Origin: Methyloversatilis sp.
GTDB lineage: Bacteria > Pseudomonadota > Gammaproteobacteria > Burkholderiales > Rhodocyclaceae
Reading direction: 5' to 3'
Length of the DNA: 64,000 nucleotides
NCBI GenBank assembly: GCA_017984755.1
Contig: JAGNYW010000001.1
Span: 93,094-157,093 of the forward strand
Part shown: piece after piece, positions 1 to 8,900 of the stretch
How the letters are laid out: every line of letters starts with the position of its first letter
Position numbering within the stretch: the stretch's first letter is position 1
Translations under genes and position numbers: made by a program
The notes under the pieces: model-generated
The model's database searches: none
Seen by the model: the letters and a program-made list of their open reading frames with translations, nothing else
What the model was told of the DNA's origin: nothing

Positions 1-1775
1 ATGTAAGCCACTACGTCAAGCCGGGTGCGGCGCTCGACGACGAAGCATTCGAGCGCGGAAACTCGGTCTACTTCCCGCGCCGCGTGATTCCCATGCTGCC
101 GGAGAAACTGTCAAACGGTCTGTGTTCGCTCAATCCGCTGGTTGATCGCCTGTGCATGGTGTGCGACATGGACGTGTCGTCGACCGGTGCGATCCAGCGC
201 TTTCGCTTCTATGCGGCCGTGATGAATTCGAAGGCGCGGTTGACCTACACGGAAGTCGCTGCCGCACTGTACGAAAAGGACGCTTCGGCACGCGAACGTC
301 TGCAGCCGCTGCTGCCGCGACTTGAAGCGCTCGATGCCGTGTTCCGTGTTTTCGAGAAGGCGCGTGCCAAACGCGGGGCGATCGATTTCGAAACCATCGA
401 AACGCTGATGCTGTTCAACGACGAGGGCAAGATCGACCGCATCGTGCCGTACGCGCGCAACGATGCGCATCGCCTGATCGAGGAATGCATGCTGGCGGCC
501 AACGTGTGTGCCTCGCGCTTTCTCGAGGAAAGCAAGCAGCCGACACTTTACCGTGTTCATGAAGGCCCGAGCGAAGACCGCCTGCTGAAGCTGCGCACAT
601 TCCTCGGTGAATTCGGTTTTCAGCTGGGTGGCGGCGACAAGCCGCACGCCAAGGATTATGCGGCACTGCTCGCACTGATCGGCGATCGACCGGACAGGCA
701 GTTGCTGCAGACGGTCATGCTGCGGTCGTTGCGTCAGGCGGTGTACAGCCCGGACAACGTGGGGCATTTCGGTCTCGCCTACGAGGCCTACACGCACTTC
801 ACGTCGCCGATTCGCCGCTATCCCGATCTGCTGGTTCATCGGGCGATCAAGGCGGCGCTGGTGAAGAAGCGTTACGAGCCGGGTGACTGGTCAGACATCG
901 GCCTGCATTGTTCGACCACGGAGCGGCGTGCCGACGAAGCCAGTCGTGACGTGCAGAACTGGCTCAAGTGTTATTTCATGCAGGATCATGTCGGCGAGGA
1001 ATTCGAGGGCAGTGTGTCGGCCGTCGTGCCGTTCGGTCTTTTCGTCGCGCTCGACAATGTGTTCATCGAGGGGCTGGTTCATATTTCGGAACTGGGAGCC
1101 GACTACTTCCACTACGACGAGGGCAAGCATCGCCTGGTCGGCGAACGCAGCGGACGCATGTATCGCCTGGCGGACCGGGTGCGCATTCAGGTTGTGCGTG
1201 TGGACCTCGACAACACGCGCATCGAATTCCGCCTGGCCGGCGGCAGTGCCGACGATTTTGCGCGTGTTCCGCGTGCTACCCGGACGCAGGACGCATCCGT
1301 CAGAGGGCGGAAACCGCGACACGAGCCGCATCAGGTTCAGGTCAGGCCGGCAGACGACGTTTCTGCGGGATCCGGGCGTGCGAAAAAGTCCGGGCTGAAA
1401 TCCGCTGCGAAGTCGGCTGTGAAACCGGTTGCCGTCGCACCTGCAGCAGTGATGCCGGCCGTGAAGTCCGCTGCAAAGTCTCGCAAGGCAACGAAGGCGC
1501 CGAAGCAGGCGCCGGCAGGAAAAGCTCCGGTCAAGGCGCCGAGGGCAGCGAAGACCGTGGTTGCGAGGGCTGCTTCAGGGATTTCGGGTTCGGCTGGCGG
1601 CAAGGCTTCGTCGGGCGCTTCCGGGAAATCGGTCAAATCGGTGAAGCAACCCAAGTCCGTGATACCGACGATGTCTGCAAAAACGGCCAAGTCATCGGGA
1701 TCGCCCAGGTCGAAGCCACCCAAGGCAGCCAAGCCTGCGAAGGCATCTCGCGCGAAGACGGGAGCCGGCAAATGA
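1..1775 (+). CDS. rnr: Ribonuclease R, 3' part (5' end outside window)
   Basis: Processive 3'-5' exoribonuclease that degrades structured RNA. The reading frame is open from base 3, so 590 residues are visible and the N-terminal cold-shock and first RNB part, with the catalytic aspartates, lie upstream of the window. The visible part starts inside the RNB domain (VSHYVKPG, then a typical RNB stretch up to about base 850), followed by an S1 domain at about 990-1250 ([20 protein letters not shown]). After it comes a low-complexity tail of roughly 170 residues rich in Lys, Ala, Ser and Pro, much longer than the basic tail of E. coli RNase R. The stop overlaps the rlmB start (ATGA), so the two are probably co-translated, which is a common arrangement. 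Confidence 0.95.
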   Translation, partial: VSHYVKPGAALDDEAFERGNSVYFPRRVIPMLPEKLSNGLCSLNPLVDRLCMVCDMDVSSTGAIQRFRFYAAVMNSKARLTYTEVAAALYEKDASARERLQPLLPRLEALDAVFRVFEKARAKRGAIDFETIETLMLFNDEGKIDRIVPYARNDAHRLIEECMLAANVCASRFLEESKQPTLYRVHEGPSEDRLLKLRTFLGEFGFQLGGGDKPHAKDYAALLALIGDRPDRQLLQTVMLRSLRQAVYSPDNVGHFGLAYEAYTHFTSPIRRYPDLLVHRAIKAALVKKRYEPGDWSDIGLHCSTTERRADEASRDVQNWLKCYFMQDHVGEEFEGSVSAVVPFGLFVALDNVFIEGLVHISELGADYFHYDEGKHRLVGERSGRMYRLADRVRIQVVRVDLDNTRIEFRLAGGSADDFARVPRATRTQDASVRGRKPRHEPHQVQVRPADDVSAGSGRAKKSGLKSAAKSAVKPVAVAPAAVMPAVKSAAKSRKATKAPKQAPAGKAPVKAPRAAKTVVARAASGISGSAGGKASSGASGKSVKSVKQPKSVIPTMSAKTAKSSGSPRSKPPKAAKPAKASRAKTGAGK

Positions 1776-2527
1776 GTGGCGATACCCGTTACATCTTCGG
1801 TTTCCACGCCGTGACGGCCAAGATTCGTCACGCCCCTGACAGCGTCAAGGAAGTGTATGTGTCCGCTGCTCGTCAGGACGGGCGCATGCGGGATCTCGTA
1901 CGCGCTGTAGAGGCGGCGGGCGTCAAGCTGTTGCAGACGGATCCGGCGCGGCTCGACGGACTGGCCGGTGGTGCCGCGCGGCATCAGGGTGTCGTGGCGC
2001 GGGTGCTGGCGCAGATTCCCTACCGGTCGCTCGACGATGTACTCGATGCTTTGGCGGAGCCGCCGCTGCTGCTCGTGCTCGACGGCATCCAGGATCCGCA
2101 CAACCTCGGCGCCTGCCTGCGTGTGGCGGATGCCGCCGGCGCACACGCCGTGGTGGCGCCCCGCGACCGCGCCGTGGGACTGAACGCGACTGCCATCAAG
2201 GTGGCTAGCGGCGCTGCGGATACGGTTCCCTATGTCACGGTGACCAACCTGGCACGCAGTCTGCGCGAGATGAAGGAGCGCGACATCCTCACCATCGGCG
2301 CAGCCAGCGAAGTTACGCAGTCGATGTATTCCATCGATCAGTCGGGGGCGGTCGCGTGGGTGCTCGGGGCAGAGGGTGAAGGCATGAGAAGGCTGACGCG
2401 CGAAACGGCCGACGTGCTGGCAATGATCCCCATGCACGGTACGGTGGAGAGCCTGAACGTGTCGGTCGCGAGCGGTATCTGCCTGTTCGAGGCGCGCCGC
2501 CAGCGCAGTGCCCGCATCGGCTTGTAA
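1772..2527 (+). CDS. rlmB: 23S rRNA (guanosine-2'-O-)-methyltransferase RlmB
   Basis: SpoU/TrmH-family (SPOUT) methyltransferase that 2'-O-methylates a guanosine in 23S rRNA (G2251 in E. coli). It has 251 residues, the usual length. An N-terminal L30e-like substrate-binding part (about 1-75, [12 protein letters not shown]) is followed by the SpoU domain with motif 1 ([14 protein letters not shown]), motif 2 ([10 protein letters not shown]) and motif 3 ([15 protein letters not shown]), which form the knotted SAM site. I chose the ATG at 1772 because it overlaps the rnr stop as ATGA and gives the standard N-terminus; the frame stays open far upstream only because of high GC. Confidence 0.95.
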   Translation: MSGDTRYIFGFHAVTAKIRHAPDSVKEVYVSAARQDGRMRDLVRAVEAAGVKLLQTDPARLDGLAGGAARHQGVVARVLAQIPYRSLDDVLDALAEPPLLLVLDGIQDPHNLGACLRVADAAGAHAVVAPRDRAVGLNATAIKVASGAADTVPYVTVTNLARSLREMKERDILTIGAASEVTQSMYSIDQSGAVAWVLGAEGEGMRRLTRETADVLAMIPMHGTVESLNVSVASGICLFEARRQRSARIGL

Positions 2528-2551
2528 CAAGGCCTGTACGCAAGCTATACT
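2522..2551 (+). promoter_or_regulatory. Candidate sigma-70 promoter of rpsF operon
   Basis: A -35-like TTGTAA (2522-2527) and a -10-like TATACT (2546-2551) are separated by 18 bases, about 100 bases before the rpsF start. The -35 overlaps the rlmB stop codon. Motif match by eye only. Confidence 0.45.
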
Positions 2552-2552
2552 T

Positions 2553-2649
2553 ATAGGCTTACCTTGCCTCACCGGACTCGCATGCCGGGAGGCTTAACCG
2601 CCGATTGCCTGCTGCAAGGCAGGCCGGCAAAAAACCGCAAGGAGATTAC
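2553..2649 (+). promoter_or_regulatory. Possible S6:S18-binding leader of rpsF mRNA
   Basis: The 5' leader between the promoter and rpsF can fold into a hairpin in which GCCG pairs with CGGC and TGCCT with AGGCA, with an asymmetric internal loop, at about 2603-2630. Leaders of rpsF in many bacteria carry a structured element bound by the S6:S18 heterodimer for autoregulation, and both proteins are encoded downstream. The fold is what I see; the identity as that element is inference. Confidence 0.3.
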
Positions 2650-3057
2650 ATGCGACATTACGAAGTTGTTTTCATCGTCCATCCGGACCAGAGCGAGCAG
2701 GTGCCTGCGATGGTCGATCGCTACCGTACGCTGGTCACCGGCCGCAGCGGCAGCATCCACCGTCTGGAAGACTGGGGCCGCCGTCAGCTGGCCTACCCGA
2801 TCCAGAAGGTGCACAAGGCCCACTACGTGCTCATGAACATCGAGTGCGACAACGAAACCCTGGCCGAGCTCGAACACGCCTTCAAGTTCAATGACGCAGT
2901 GCTGCGTCATCTGACGATCAAGATGCGCAAGGCGGTTGTCACGCCTTCGCCGATGATGAAGGAAGAAAAGTCACGCTCACTGCTCGCCCCGGCTGCTGAA
3001 TCTGCGCCGGCCGCAGAAGCGGAAGTGGAAGTGGCCGCAGAACAGCCGGCCGCTTGA
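2650..3057 (+). CDS. rpsF: 30S ribosomal protein S6
   Basis: Small-subunit protein that binds 16S rRNA as a dimer with S18. It has 135 residues. The N-terminal ferredoxin-like S6 fold is clear ([33 protein letters not shown]), followed by an acidic Ala/Glu-rich tail from about residue 105, a common extension. The ATG is preceded by a good ribosome-binding site (AAGGAG). It is the first gene of the rpsF-priB-rpsR-rplI operon, and its stop overlaps the TTG that probably starts priB. Confidence 0.97.
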   Translation: MRHYEVVFIVHPDQSEQVPAMVDRYRTLVTGRSGSIHRLEDWGRRQLAYPIQKVHKAHYVLMNIECDNETLAELEHAFKFNDAVLRHLTIKMRKAVVTPSPMMKEEKSRSLLAPAAESAPAAEAEVEVAAEQPAA

Positions 3058-3437
3058 CAGCGGAGAACGGGGTCACGAGAAGAGATTCGGGCAGTTCAGA
3101 GGAAGCGGGGAATCAGGTTCAGGTTCGTGGCGCGGCAGTCAATAGTTTCAGACTCCACGGCAGATTGCTCGAATCGGATGCCCTGAGGCAAACCCCGGCT
3201 GGCGTGCCGGTCCTGCGAGGATGTCTTGAACATCTTTCGCAGCAGATCGAAAACGGTGCGCCGCGCGAAGTCAGGCTGGAAATGAACTTCGTGCTGCTGG
3301 GTGATCAGGCCAGACTCCTCTCGGCAAGCCCGCTCGGAACCACGTTCATTGCGCAGGGATTCATGGCTGCCCGCAGTGCGAAAAGCAAGCAGGCAGTCAT
3401 GCACATAAACAGTATCGAATTCGTGACGGGCAGCTGA
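3054..3437 (+). CDS. priB: Primosomal replication protein N (PriB), TTG start
   Basis: Single-stranded DNA-binding OB-fold protein of the PriA-PriB-DnaT replication-restart primosome. Position between rpsF and rpsR is the standard one. The conserved part starts around residue 29 ([21 protein letters not shown]) and continues to the end ([20 protein letters not shown]). The family normally begins near that point, but the codon there is GTC and no ATG or GTG precedes it in frame. The only canonical start is TTG at 3054, overlapping the rpsF stop as TTGA, which yields 127 residues with a 28-residue hydrophilic extension. Either the extension is real or translation begins at a non-canonical codon. 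Confidence 0.85.
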   Translation: MTAENGVTRRDSGSSEEAGNQVQVRGAAVNSFRLHGRLLESDALRQTPAGVPVLRGCLEHLSQQIENGAPREVRLEMNFVLLGDQARLLSASPLGTTFIAQGFMAARSAKSKQAVMHINSIEFVTGS

Positions 3438-3471
3438 TTCGGCGACCGTTGCAAAAATGGAAGGAACCACC

Positions 3472-3744
3472 ATGGCTTTCAGACCGAAAAACGCTAAGAA
3501 GAAGGACGATCGCGGCTCGCGCAGCATGTTCAAGCGCCGCAAGTTCTGCCGCTTCAGCGCCGAGAAGATCGAAGAGATCGATTACAAGGACGTTGAAATC
3601 CTCAAGGACTTCATCTCCGAGAACGGCAAGATCATGCCGGCTCGCCTGACCGGCACCCGCGCCGGCTATCAGCGCCAGCTGTCGACGGCCATCAAGCGCG
3701 CGCGCTTCCTGGCCCTCATGCCTTTCACCGACCTGCACCAGTAA
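3472..3744 (+). CDS. rpsR: 30S ribosomal protein S18
   Basis: Small-subunit protein that pairs with S6 on the platform of the 30S subunit. It has 90 residues. The conserved centre ([22 protein letters not shown]) and the C-terminal RNA-binding region ([19 protein letters not shown]) are intact. The start ATG has an AAGGAA ribosome-binding site eight bases upstream. It lies 34 bases after priB and 14 bases before rplI, so it belongs to the same transcript. Confidence 0.97.
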   Translation: MAFRPKNAKKKDDRGSRSMFKRRKFCRFSAEKIEEIDYKDVEILKDFISENGKIMPARLTGTRAGYQRQLSTAIKRARFLALMPFTDLHQ

Positions 3745-3758
3745 GCGAGGAGACGACC

Positions 3759-4208
3759 ATGCAAATCATTCTGATGGACAAAGTCGCCAAGCTGGGCGAT
3801 CTCGGTGATGTCGTGAAGGTGCGTGACGGTTACGCCCGCAACTTCCTGATTCCGACCGGCCGTGCAAAGCGTGTCACCCCGGAAAATCTGGCTGTTTTCG
3901 AGGCGCGCCGTGCGGAACTGGAAAAGGCCGCTGCAGAGCGTCTGGCCGGTGCCAGGGCCGTCGCTGAAAAGCTGGAAGGTTTCACCGTGAAGATCGCCCG
4001 CAAGGCTGGTGTTGACGGTCGCCTGTTCGGTTCTGTGTCGACGTCCGATATCGCCGAGGCACTGACCGCTGCATCGTTCCCGGTCGACAAGTCGATGGTC
4101 CGCATGCCGGACGGTCCGGTGAAGGCAGTCAGCGAAACGCCGTTCGAAATCGCGCTGCATTCGGACGTGATCGCCACGGTCACCGTGTCGGTCGTCGGCG
4201 AAAGCTGA
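3759..4208 (+). CDS. rplI: 50S ribosomal protein L9
   Basis: Large-subunit protein with two globular domains joined by a long helix; it influences frame maintenance. It has 149 residues, the normal size. The N-terminal domain signature ([32 protein letters not shown]) is followed by the connecting helix (about 42-75) and the C-terminal domain ([13 protein letters not shown]). A GAGGAG ribosome-binding site precedes the start. It is the last gene of the operon and is followed at once by a strong terminator. Confidence 0.97.
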   Translation: MQIILMDKVAKLGDLGDVVKVRDGYARNFLIPTGRAKRVTPENLAVFEARRAELEKAAAERLAGARAVAEKLEGFTVKIARKAGVDGRLFGSVSTSDIAEALTAASFPVDKSMVRMPDGPVKAVSETPFEIALHSDVIATVTVSVVGES

Positions 4209-4240
4209 AGACGCTCTGCCCTTGCGGGCAGCGCTGGAAG

Positions 4241-4266
4241 AGGCCACCTCCGGGTGGCCTTTTTTC
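4241..4266 (+). terminator. Rho-independent terminator after rplI
   Basis: Arms AGGCCACC (4241-4248) and GGTGGCCT (4253-4260) form a perfect 8-bp stem with a TCCG loop, followed by a T-run to 4265. It ends the rpsF-priB-rpsR-rplI operon and isolates dnaB. Confidence 0.9.
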
Positions 4267-4297
4267 TTGCTGATTCATCCACCGCGCTTCCCACAGC

Positions 4298-4306
4298 TTA
4301 TCCACA
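4298..4306 (+). promoter_or_regulatory. Consensus DnaA box upstream of dnaB
   Basis: TTATCCACA is an exact match to the 9-mer bound by the replication initiator DnaA. It ends 10 bases before the candidate -35 element of dnaB. A related but weaker sequence (TTCCCACAG) lies just upstream at about 4288-4296. Binding and effect on dnaB are inference. Confidence 0.55.
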
Positions 4307-4316
4307 GCTTGCTCCA

Positions 4317-4345
4317 TTGTGTCCTGCACCCTGCAGGGCTAGATT
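4317..4345 (+). promoter_or_regulatory. Candidate sigma-70 promoter of dnaB
   Basis: TTGTGT (4317-4322), a 17-base spacer and TAGATT (4340-4345), about 43 bases before the dnaB start and directly downstream of the DnaA box. Confidence 0.45.
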
Positions 4346-4387
4346 GCGGTATTGCCGACGCCGGTTCCAGACAATGAAGAAGACAAC

Positions 4388-5803
4388 ATGAGCAGCGTTC
4401 GCAACGCACAGGCCCCTGAAGTGCAGGCCGCACAGGCTGCGCAGGACAGGCAGGTGGCGGCGCTGAAGCTGCCCCCGCATTCGATCGAGGCGGAACAGTC
4501 CCTGATCGGCGGCCTGCTGCTCGACAACAGCACGTGGGACCGGGTAGGCGACCAGGTCAGCGAAGCTGACTTCTACCGTGATGATCATCGCCGCATCTTC
4601 CGTCATATCGCCAGGCTGATCGAACAGGGCAAGCCGGCGGACGTGGTGACTGTCTACGAGTCCATCGAAAAGTCTGATGAAGCACAGCAGACTGGCGGAA
4701 TGGCCTATCTCGGAGAAATCGCCAACAACACGCCTTCTGCGGCAAACATCCGGCGGTATGCGGAAATCGTTCGCGAACGCGCCATCCTGCGCAAGCTGGT
4801 CAGCGTAGGTGACGAGATTGCAGCCAGCGCGCTGTCACCACGCGGGCGCGATGCAAAGACTCTGCTGGACGAAGCCGAATCCAGGATATTCGAGATTGCC
4901 GAAGCCGGTGCGTCGAGTGGTTCGGGTTTCGTCGCGATCCAGCCGCTGCTGGTGCAGGTGGTCAATCGCATACAGGAACTGTACGACCGCGACGATCCGT
5001 CCGACGTGACCGGCGTGCCGACCGGATACGTCGATCTGGACGCGAAGACGGCCGGTCTCCAGCCGGGCGACATGGTCATCGTCGCAGGCCGCCCGGCCAT
5101 GGGCAAGACCTCGTTCGCATTGAACATCGCCGAGCATGTCGCGGTGGATCTCGGTCTCCCGGTGGCGATCTTTTCCCTTGAAATGCCGGGCACGCAACTG
5201 GCCATGCGTTTCGTGTCGTCGGTCGCCAAGATCGATCAGGGTCGCCTGCGCACCGGACGTCTGACGGATGACGACTGGGGCCGGCTCACCATGGCGCTGG
5301 GCAAGCTGCATGAAGCGCCCATCCACATCGACGAAACCGGCGGCATCAATCCGACCGATCTGCGCGCAAGGGCGCGTCGGTTGTACCGTCAGTGCGGCAA
5401 GCTCGGCTTGATCGTGGTCGATTACCTGCAGCTGATGTCCGGGACGCGGGACGGCGAGAACCGGACCGCGGAAATTTCTGAGATATCACGTTCAATCAAG
5501 TCGTTGGCCAAGGAGCTTCATGTGCCGATCATTGCGCTGTCGCAGTTGAATCGTGCGCTCGAGCAGCGGCCGAACAAGCGGCCGGTGATGAGCGACCTGC
5601 GCGAATCGGGCGCCATCGAGCAGGACGCAGACATCATCATGTTCATCTATCGCGACGAGGTCTACAACCAGGACTCGCAGGACAAGGGACTGGCCGAAAT
5701 CATCATCGGCAAGCACCGGAACGGCCCGACCGGAACCGTCGTTCTTGGTTTCCAGGGCGAACACACCCGTTTCGTCAATGCGGCACGACCGGGTCAGTAC
5801 TGA
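4388..5803 (+). CDS. dnaB: Replicative DNA helicase DnaB
   Basis: Hexameric 5'-3' helicase that unwinds the replication fork and recruits primase. It has 471 residues, as expected, and no intein. The N-terminal primase-interaction domain spans about 27-130 (HSIEAEQSLIGGLLLD), and the C-terminal RecA-like domain carries Walker A GRPAMGKT at 234-241, the Walker B region (LIVVDYLQLM), SQLNR and the DLRESGAIEQDAD segment with the arginine finger region. I chose the ATG at 4388 because the upstream in-frame TTG adds residues foreign to the family. It is preceded by its own promoter and a DnaA box. Confidence 0.97.
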   Translation: MSSVRNAQAPEVQAAQAAQDRQVAALKLPPHSIEAEQSLIGGLLLDNSTWDRVGDQVSEADFYRDDHRRIFRHIARLIEQGKPADVVTVYESIEKSDEAQQTGGMAYLGEIANNTPSAANIRRYAEIVRERAILRKLVSVGDEIAASALSPRGRDAKTLLDEAESRIFEIAEAGASSGSGFVAIQPLLVQVVNRIQELYDRDDPSDVTGVPTGYVDLDAKTAGLQPGDMVIVAGRPAMGKTSFALNIAEHVAVDLGLPVAIFSLEMPGTQLAMRFVSSVAKIDQGRLRTGRLTDDDWGRLTMALGKLHEAPIHIDETGGINPTDLRARARRLYRQCGKLGLIVVDYLQLMSGTRDGENRTAEISEISRSIKSLAKELHVPIIALSQLNRALEQRPNKRPVMSDLRESGAIEQDADIIMFIYRDEVYNQDSQDKGLAEIIIGKHRNGPTGTVVLGFQGEHTRFVNAARPGQY

Positions 5804-5815
5804 GGTTGGTCGCAG

Positions 5816-6922
5816 ATGAACACGTGGTTGCGCCGTCTGCTGATCGGCTCAGCACTGCTCGTCCTGTTGCTGCTGATCGCCTTCCAGGTGGCGGTGCGTA
5901 CCTTGCGTGCGCAGGTGGAAAGTGCGCTCGGTCCGCGCGGAGAAGTTGCACGGATAGAGCTCGGACTGCGTGCCGTGGTGCTGCATGATCTGAAGATCCG
6001 CGCCGATCGAGAAGGAAAGATACCGTGGCCAGCCGAAGACGAACTGCGTGCGCGGCGGGTGGTGGTGGTACCGCAGGTGCGCGACCTGCTGTCAGCCAGG
6101 GTGCGCGTCGCATGCATCGAGGTGGAAGGTGGCTACCTGTCCATGCTCCGCACCCGTGACGGCGCACTGCGGGTGCTGCCGGCGCTTCTGGACATGTCCG
6201 GCACGCAGGCGAAGCCGAATGAGGTGCCCGGCGCGTTGCCGGAAATCCTGATCGATCGCATCGAACTGCGCGACAGCTCGGTGGATTTCTTCGATGCCAG
6301 TGTGCGCAGGACGCCGCACAGGCTGGCGCTGGAAAAAGTGACGGCAGACGTCGGGCCGATCGATCTGCCGAAGCTGGAGGGCAGGGTGGCGGTCGGAATC
6401 ACTGCAGCCTTGCCCGGTCCCCGGAACGAAGGAGAACTCAGCCTGACCGGGCACATCGTGCCGGCGACGCGTGATGCCCGGCTCGATTTCGCGTTGCGTC
6501 AGGTCGACGTGCGCGTCTTCCAGCCCTATCTGATCCAGGCTGCTGAAACCGGCGTGAAACGCGGTACGCTGGATCTCGATCTTAAAGCCACGGTGTCCGA
6601 CAATGTCCTCATGGCGCCCGGCAAACTCACGCTGACTTCGCTCGAACTGTCATCCGGCAACACCTTCATGGGCATGCCCCGGGCCGCGGTGGTCGGTCTG
6701 CTGAAGGACAGGAACCAGCGCATCAGCGTCGACTTCACGCTTCAGGGGCGGCTGGACGATCCGGCCTTTTCCTTGAACGAAGGGTTCTCCACACGCGTCG
6801 CGACCTCTGTGGCCGAGTCACTGGGTGTCAGCCTTGGCGGGCTGGTGCGTGGCGTCGGCAGCGCCGGCAGTTCGGTCGTGAAGGGCGTGGGCGAAGCGGT
6901 GGCAAAGCTGTTCGGAAACTGA
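5816..6922 (+). CDS. AsmA-like/DUF748 envelope protein
   Basis: A 368-residue protein with one N-terminal membrane helix (about 10-28, LLIGSALLVLLLLIAFQVAV) and a long beta-rich periplasmic part. The repeating pattern (IELGLRAVVLHDLKIR, LPEILIDRIELRDSSVDFFD, and a late segment FTLQGRLDDPAFSLNEGF) is that of the AsmA/DUF748 superfamily. Members are anchored in the inner membrane and are tied to envelope biogenesis or lipid transport. The C-terminus ends in a Gly/Val-rich amphipathic stretch. It starts 12 bases after dnaB and may be read through from it; it converges on the OhrR-like gene. The specific role is unknown. Confidence 0.6.
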   Translation: MNTWLRRLLIGSALLVLLLLIAFQVAVRTLRAQVESALGPRGEVARIELGLRAVVLHDLKIRADREGKIPWPAEDELRARRVVVVPQVRDLLSARVRVACIEVEGGYLSMLRTRDGALRVLPALLDMSGTQAKPNEVPGALPEILIDRIELRDSSVDFFDASVRRTPHRLALEKVTADVGPIDLPKLEGRVAVGITAALPGPRNEGELSLTGHIVPATRDARLDFALRQVDVRVFQPYLIQAAETGVKRGTLDLDLKATVSDNVLMAPGKLTLTSLELSSGNTFMGMPRAAVVGLLKDRNQRISVDFTLQGRLDDPAFSLNEGFSTRVATSVAESLGVSLGGLVRGVGSAGSSVVKGVGEAVAKLFGN

Positions 6923-6933
6923 AGCTCTTGCGC

Positions 6934-7392
6934 TCAGGCTGCGTTCTGCGATGCGTTCCCGTCACCCTTCAGCCGCACGCTCAGTTTCTGCAGTTCGCTG
7001 CGCATGCGCGCCATGACGTCGGGCGCCAGACCCGATTGCATCGACACTTCGATGTGCACGGTCTGCGCGTGTTCCCGCAGATCCCGCCCGGTATCGGTCA
7101 GTCGTATTTCAAGCGCCCGTTCATCTACCCGGCTGCGCTCGCGCGTGATGTAACCGCTGGCCTCGAGTCGCTTCAACAGCGGCGTGAGCGTGGGTGAGTC
7201 GAGATCGAGACGTTCCGCCAGTGCCTTGAGCGTCAGCGCATCTTCCTGCCACAGCACCAGCATGACCAGGTATTGCGGGTAGGTGAGCCCGAGCGCCTTG
7301 AGCCCCGGCGAGTAGCAGCGGGTGATGGCGTGGGTCGCTGCATAGAGGGCGAAACAAAGCTGCTGGTCCAGCAACATCGGATCGATGATCAT
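6934..7392 (-). CDS. MarR-family regulator, OhrR-like (one-cysteine type)
   Basis: Winged-helix transcription repressor of 152 residues. The N-terminal LLDQQLCFALYAA matches the OhrR signature in which the cysteine (here Cys13) is oxidised by organic peroxides. The HTH and wing lie at about 50-100 (ALAERLDLDSPTLTPLLKRL, RSRVDERALEIRLTD). No cysteine is present in the C-terminal half, so it would be of the one-Cys type. The ATG at 7392 has a clear GGAAGGAG site; the longer frame is not supported. It is the last of four minus-strand genes after a Mth938-like gene, peroxiredoxin and PhoH. No ohr gene is in the window. Confidence 0.8.
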   Translation of the reverse strand: MIIDPMLLDQQLCFALYAATHAITRCYSPGLKALGLTYPQYLVMLVLWQEDALTLKALAERLDLDSPTLTPLLKRLEASGYITRERSRVDERALEIRLTDTGRDLREHAQTVHIEVSMQSGLAPDVMARMRSELQKLSVRLKGDGNASQNAA

Positions 7393-7414
7393 GGTTCTGT
7401 CTCCTTCCGGCGAT

Positions 7415-8869
7415 TTACAGCACTTCGGCAGCGTGATCGGCAAGGCGTGACCGTTCTCCGCGCTGCAGCGTCACATGACCACTGTGCGGCCAACCCTTGA
7501 AGCGGTCGACCACATAGGTCAGGCCGGAACTGCCTTCGGTCAGATATGGCGTGTCGATCTGTGCGATGTTCCCCAGACAGATCACCTTCGTGCCCGGACC
7601 GGCTCGCGTGATCAACGTCTTCATCTGTTTCGGCGTGAGGTTCTGCGCCTCGTCGATGATCAGGAACTTGTTCAGGAAGGTCCGGCCGCGCATGAAGTTC
7701 AGCGATTTGACCTTGATGCGGCTGCGGATCAGGTCGAGCGTTGCGGCGCGCCCCCATTCGCCCGAGCCGTTCGGATCATCCGTCTTGTTCAGTACGTCGA
7801 GGTTGTCCTCGAGGGCGCCCATCCACGGCGTCATCTTTTCCTCTTCCGTGCCTGGCAGGAAACCGATGTCTTCGCCGACAGGGACCGTCACGCGAGTCAT
7901 GATGATTTCGCTGTAGAGCTTGGTTTCAAGCACCTGTGTGAGGCCGGCGGCAAGCGTGAGCAGGGTCTTGCCGGTACCGGCCTGGCCGAGCAGTGTCACG
8001 AAGTCGATCTCCGGATCCATCAGCAGGTTGAGCGCGAAATTCTGCTCGCGGTTGCGCGCCAGAATGCCCCATACCGAATTCTTGTGATGGCCGAAATCGA
8101 TCAGCGTCTGCAGCACCGCCGTCTTGCCCGAACGTTCGCTGACCAGAGCGTGGAAAGGCTTGTCCTGCTTGGCGCCGGTTTCCCGGTAAACGAATTCGTT
8201 GATCAGCAGGTCAGGGCACAAAGGTCCCTTGACCCGGTACACCGTGCGGCCGTTTTCCTTCCACGATTCTAGATTGCCGCCATGTTCGTCCCAGAACTTC
8301 TCCGGCAGCTCGCGCGTGCCGGTGTAGAGCATGTCGGTGTCTTCGAGCACCTTGTCATTGAAGTAATCCTGCGCCGCCAGTCCGAGCGCACGTGCCTTGA
8401 TGCGCATGTTGATGTCCTTCGACACCAGGATGACTTCGCGGCCCGGGTGCCGTTCGGACAGATGCATCACCACCGCGATGATCTGGTTGTCAGCCTTGCC
8501 GATCGGCAGGCCGATCGGCAGCACACCGTCGATTGCTTCGGTCTGCAGCAGCAGATGCCCGCTCGCCAGATCGCTCGATGCGGTCGCCAGCGGAATGCCC
8601 CTTGCGATGCTCTCCTCGGCACCGCTGACGATCTCGTCGAGCAGACGGCTGACCTGGCGCGCGTTGCGCGCCACTTCGGTCATGCCCTTCTTGTTGTTGT
8701 CCAGTTCCTCCAGCGTCATGATCGGCACGAAGATGTCGTGCTCCTCGAAGCGGAAGAGGCTCGTCGGATCATGCATCAGCACGTTCGTGTCGAGTACGAA
8801 CAGCTTGGTGGTCGCAGCGGATTTGCGTGATCGGCGGGCAGGGGCTGCGGCAGAACGTCGGGTGGTCAT
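7415..8869 (-). CDS. PIN domain - PhoH-type ATPase
   Basis: A 484-residue fusion of a PIN ribonuclease-like domain and a PhoH ATPase, the PhoH2/YlaK type, thought to be an RNA helicase-nuclease. The PIN domain (about 22-170) has its acidic residues (LDTNV Asp27, LEEL Glu55, KADNQI Asp127, SKDINMR Asp152). The ATPase has Walker A GQAGTGKT at 295-302 and Walker B FLIIDEAQN. The first 20 residues are basic and Ala-rich. It lies 31 bases after the peroxiredoxin gene and 22 bases before the OhrR-like gene, all on the minus strand, suggesting one transcript. Confidence 0.9.
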   Translation of the reverse strand: MTTRRSAAAPARRSRKSAATTKLFVLDTNVLMHDPTSLFRFEEHDIFVPIMTLEELDNNKKGMTEVARNARQVSRLLDEIVSGAEESIARGIPLATASSDLASGHLLLQTEAIDGVLPIGLPIGKADNQIIAVVMHLSERHPGREVILVSKDINMRIKARALGLAAQDYFNDKVLEDTDMLYTGTRELPEKFWDEHGGNLESWKENGRTVYRVKGPLCPDLLINEFVYRETGAKQDKPFHALVSERSGKTAVLQTLIDFGHHKNSVWGILARNREQNFALNLLMDPEIDFVTLLGQAGTGKTLLTLAAGLTQVLETKLYSEIIMTRVTVPVGEDIGFLPGTEEEKMTPWMGALEDNLDVLNKTDDPNGSGEWGRAATLDLIRSRIKVKSLNFMRGRTFLNKFLIIDEAQNLTPKQMKTLITRAGPGTKVICLGNIAQIDTPYLTEGSSGLTYVVDRFKGWPHSGHVTLQRGERSRLADHAAEVL

Positions 8870-8900
8870 GGGGCGTTTTCCGTGTCGTTTTCGACCGGTC

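Noticed and set aside
968-2527. 519-codon frame as an N-terminally extended RlmB
   Set aside because: The upstream part is an out-of-frame reading of rnr; the ATG at 1772 gives the exact family length.
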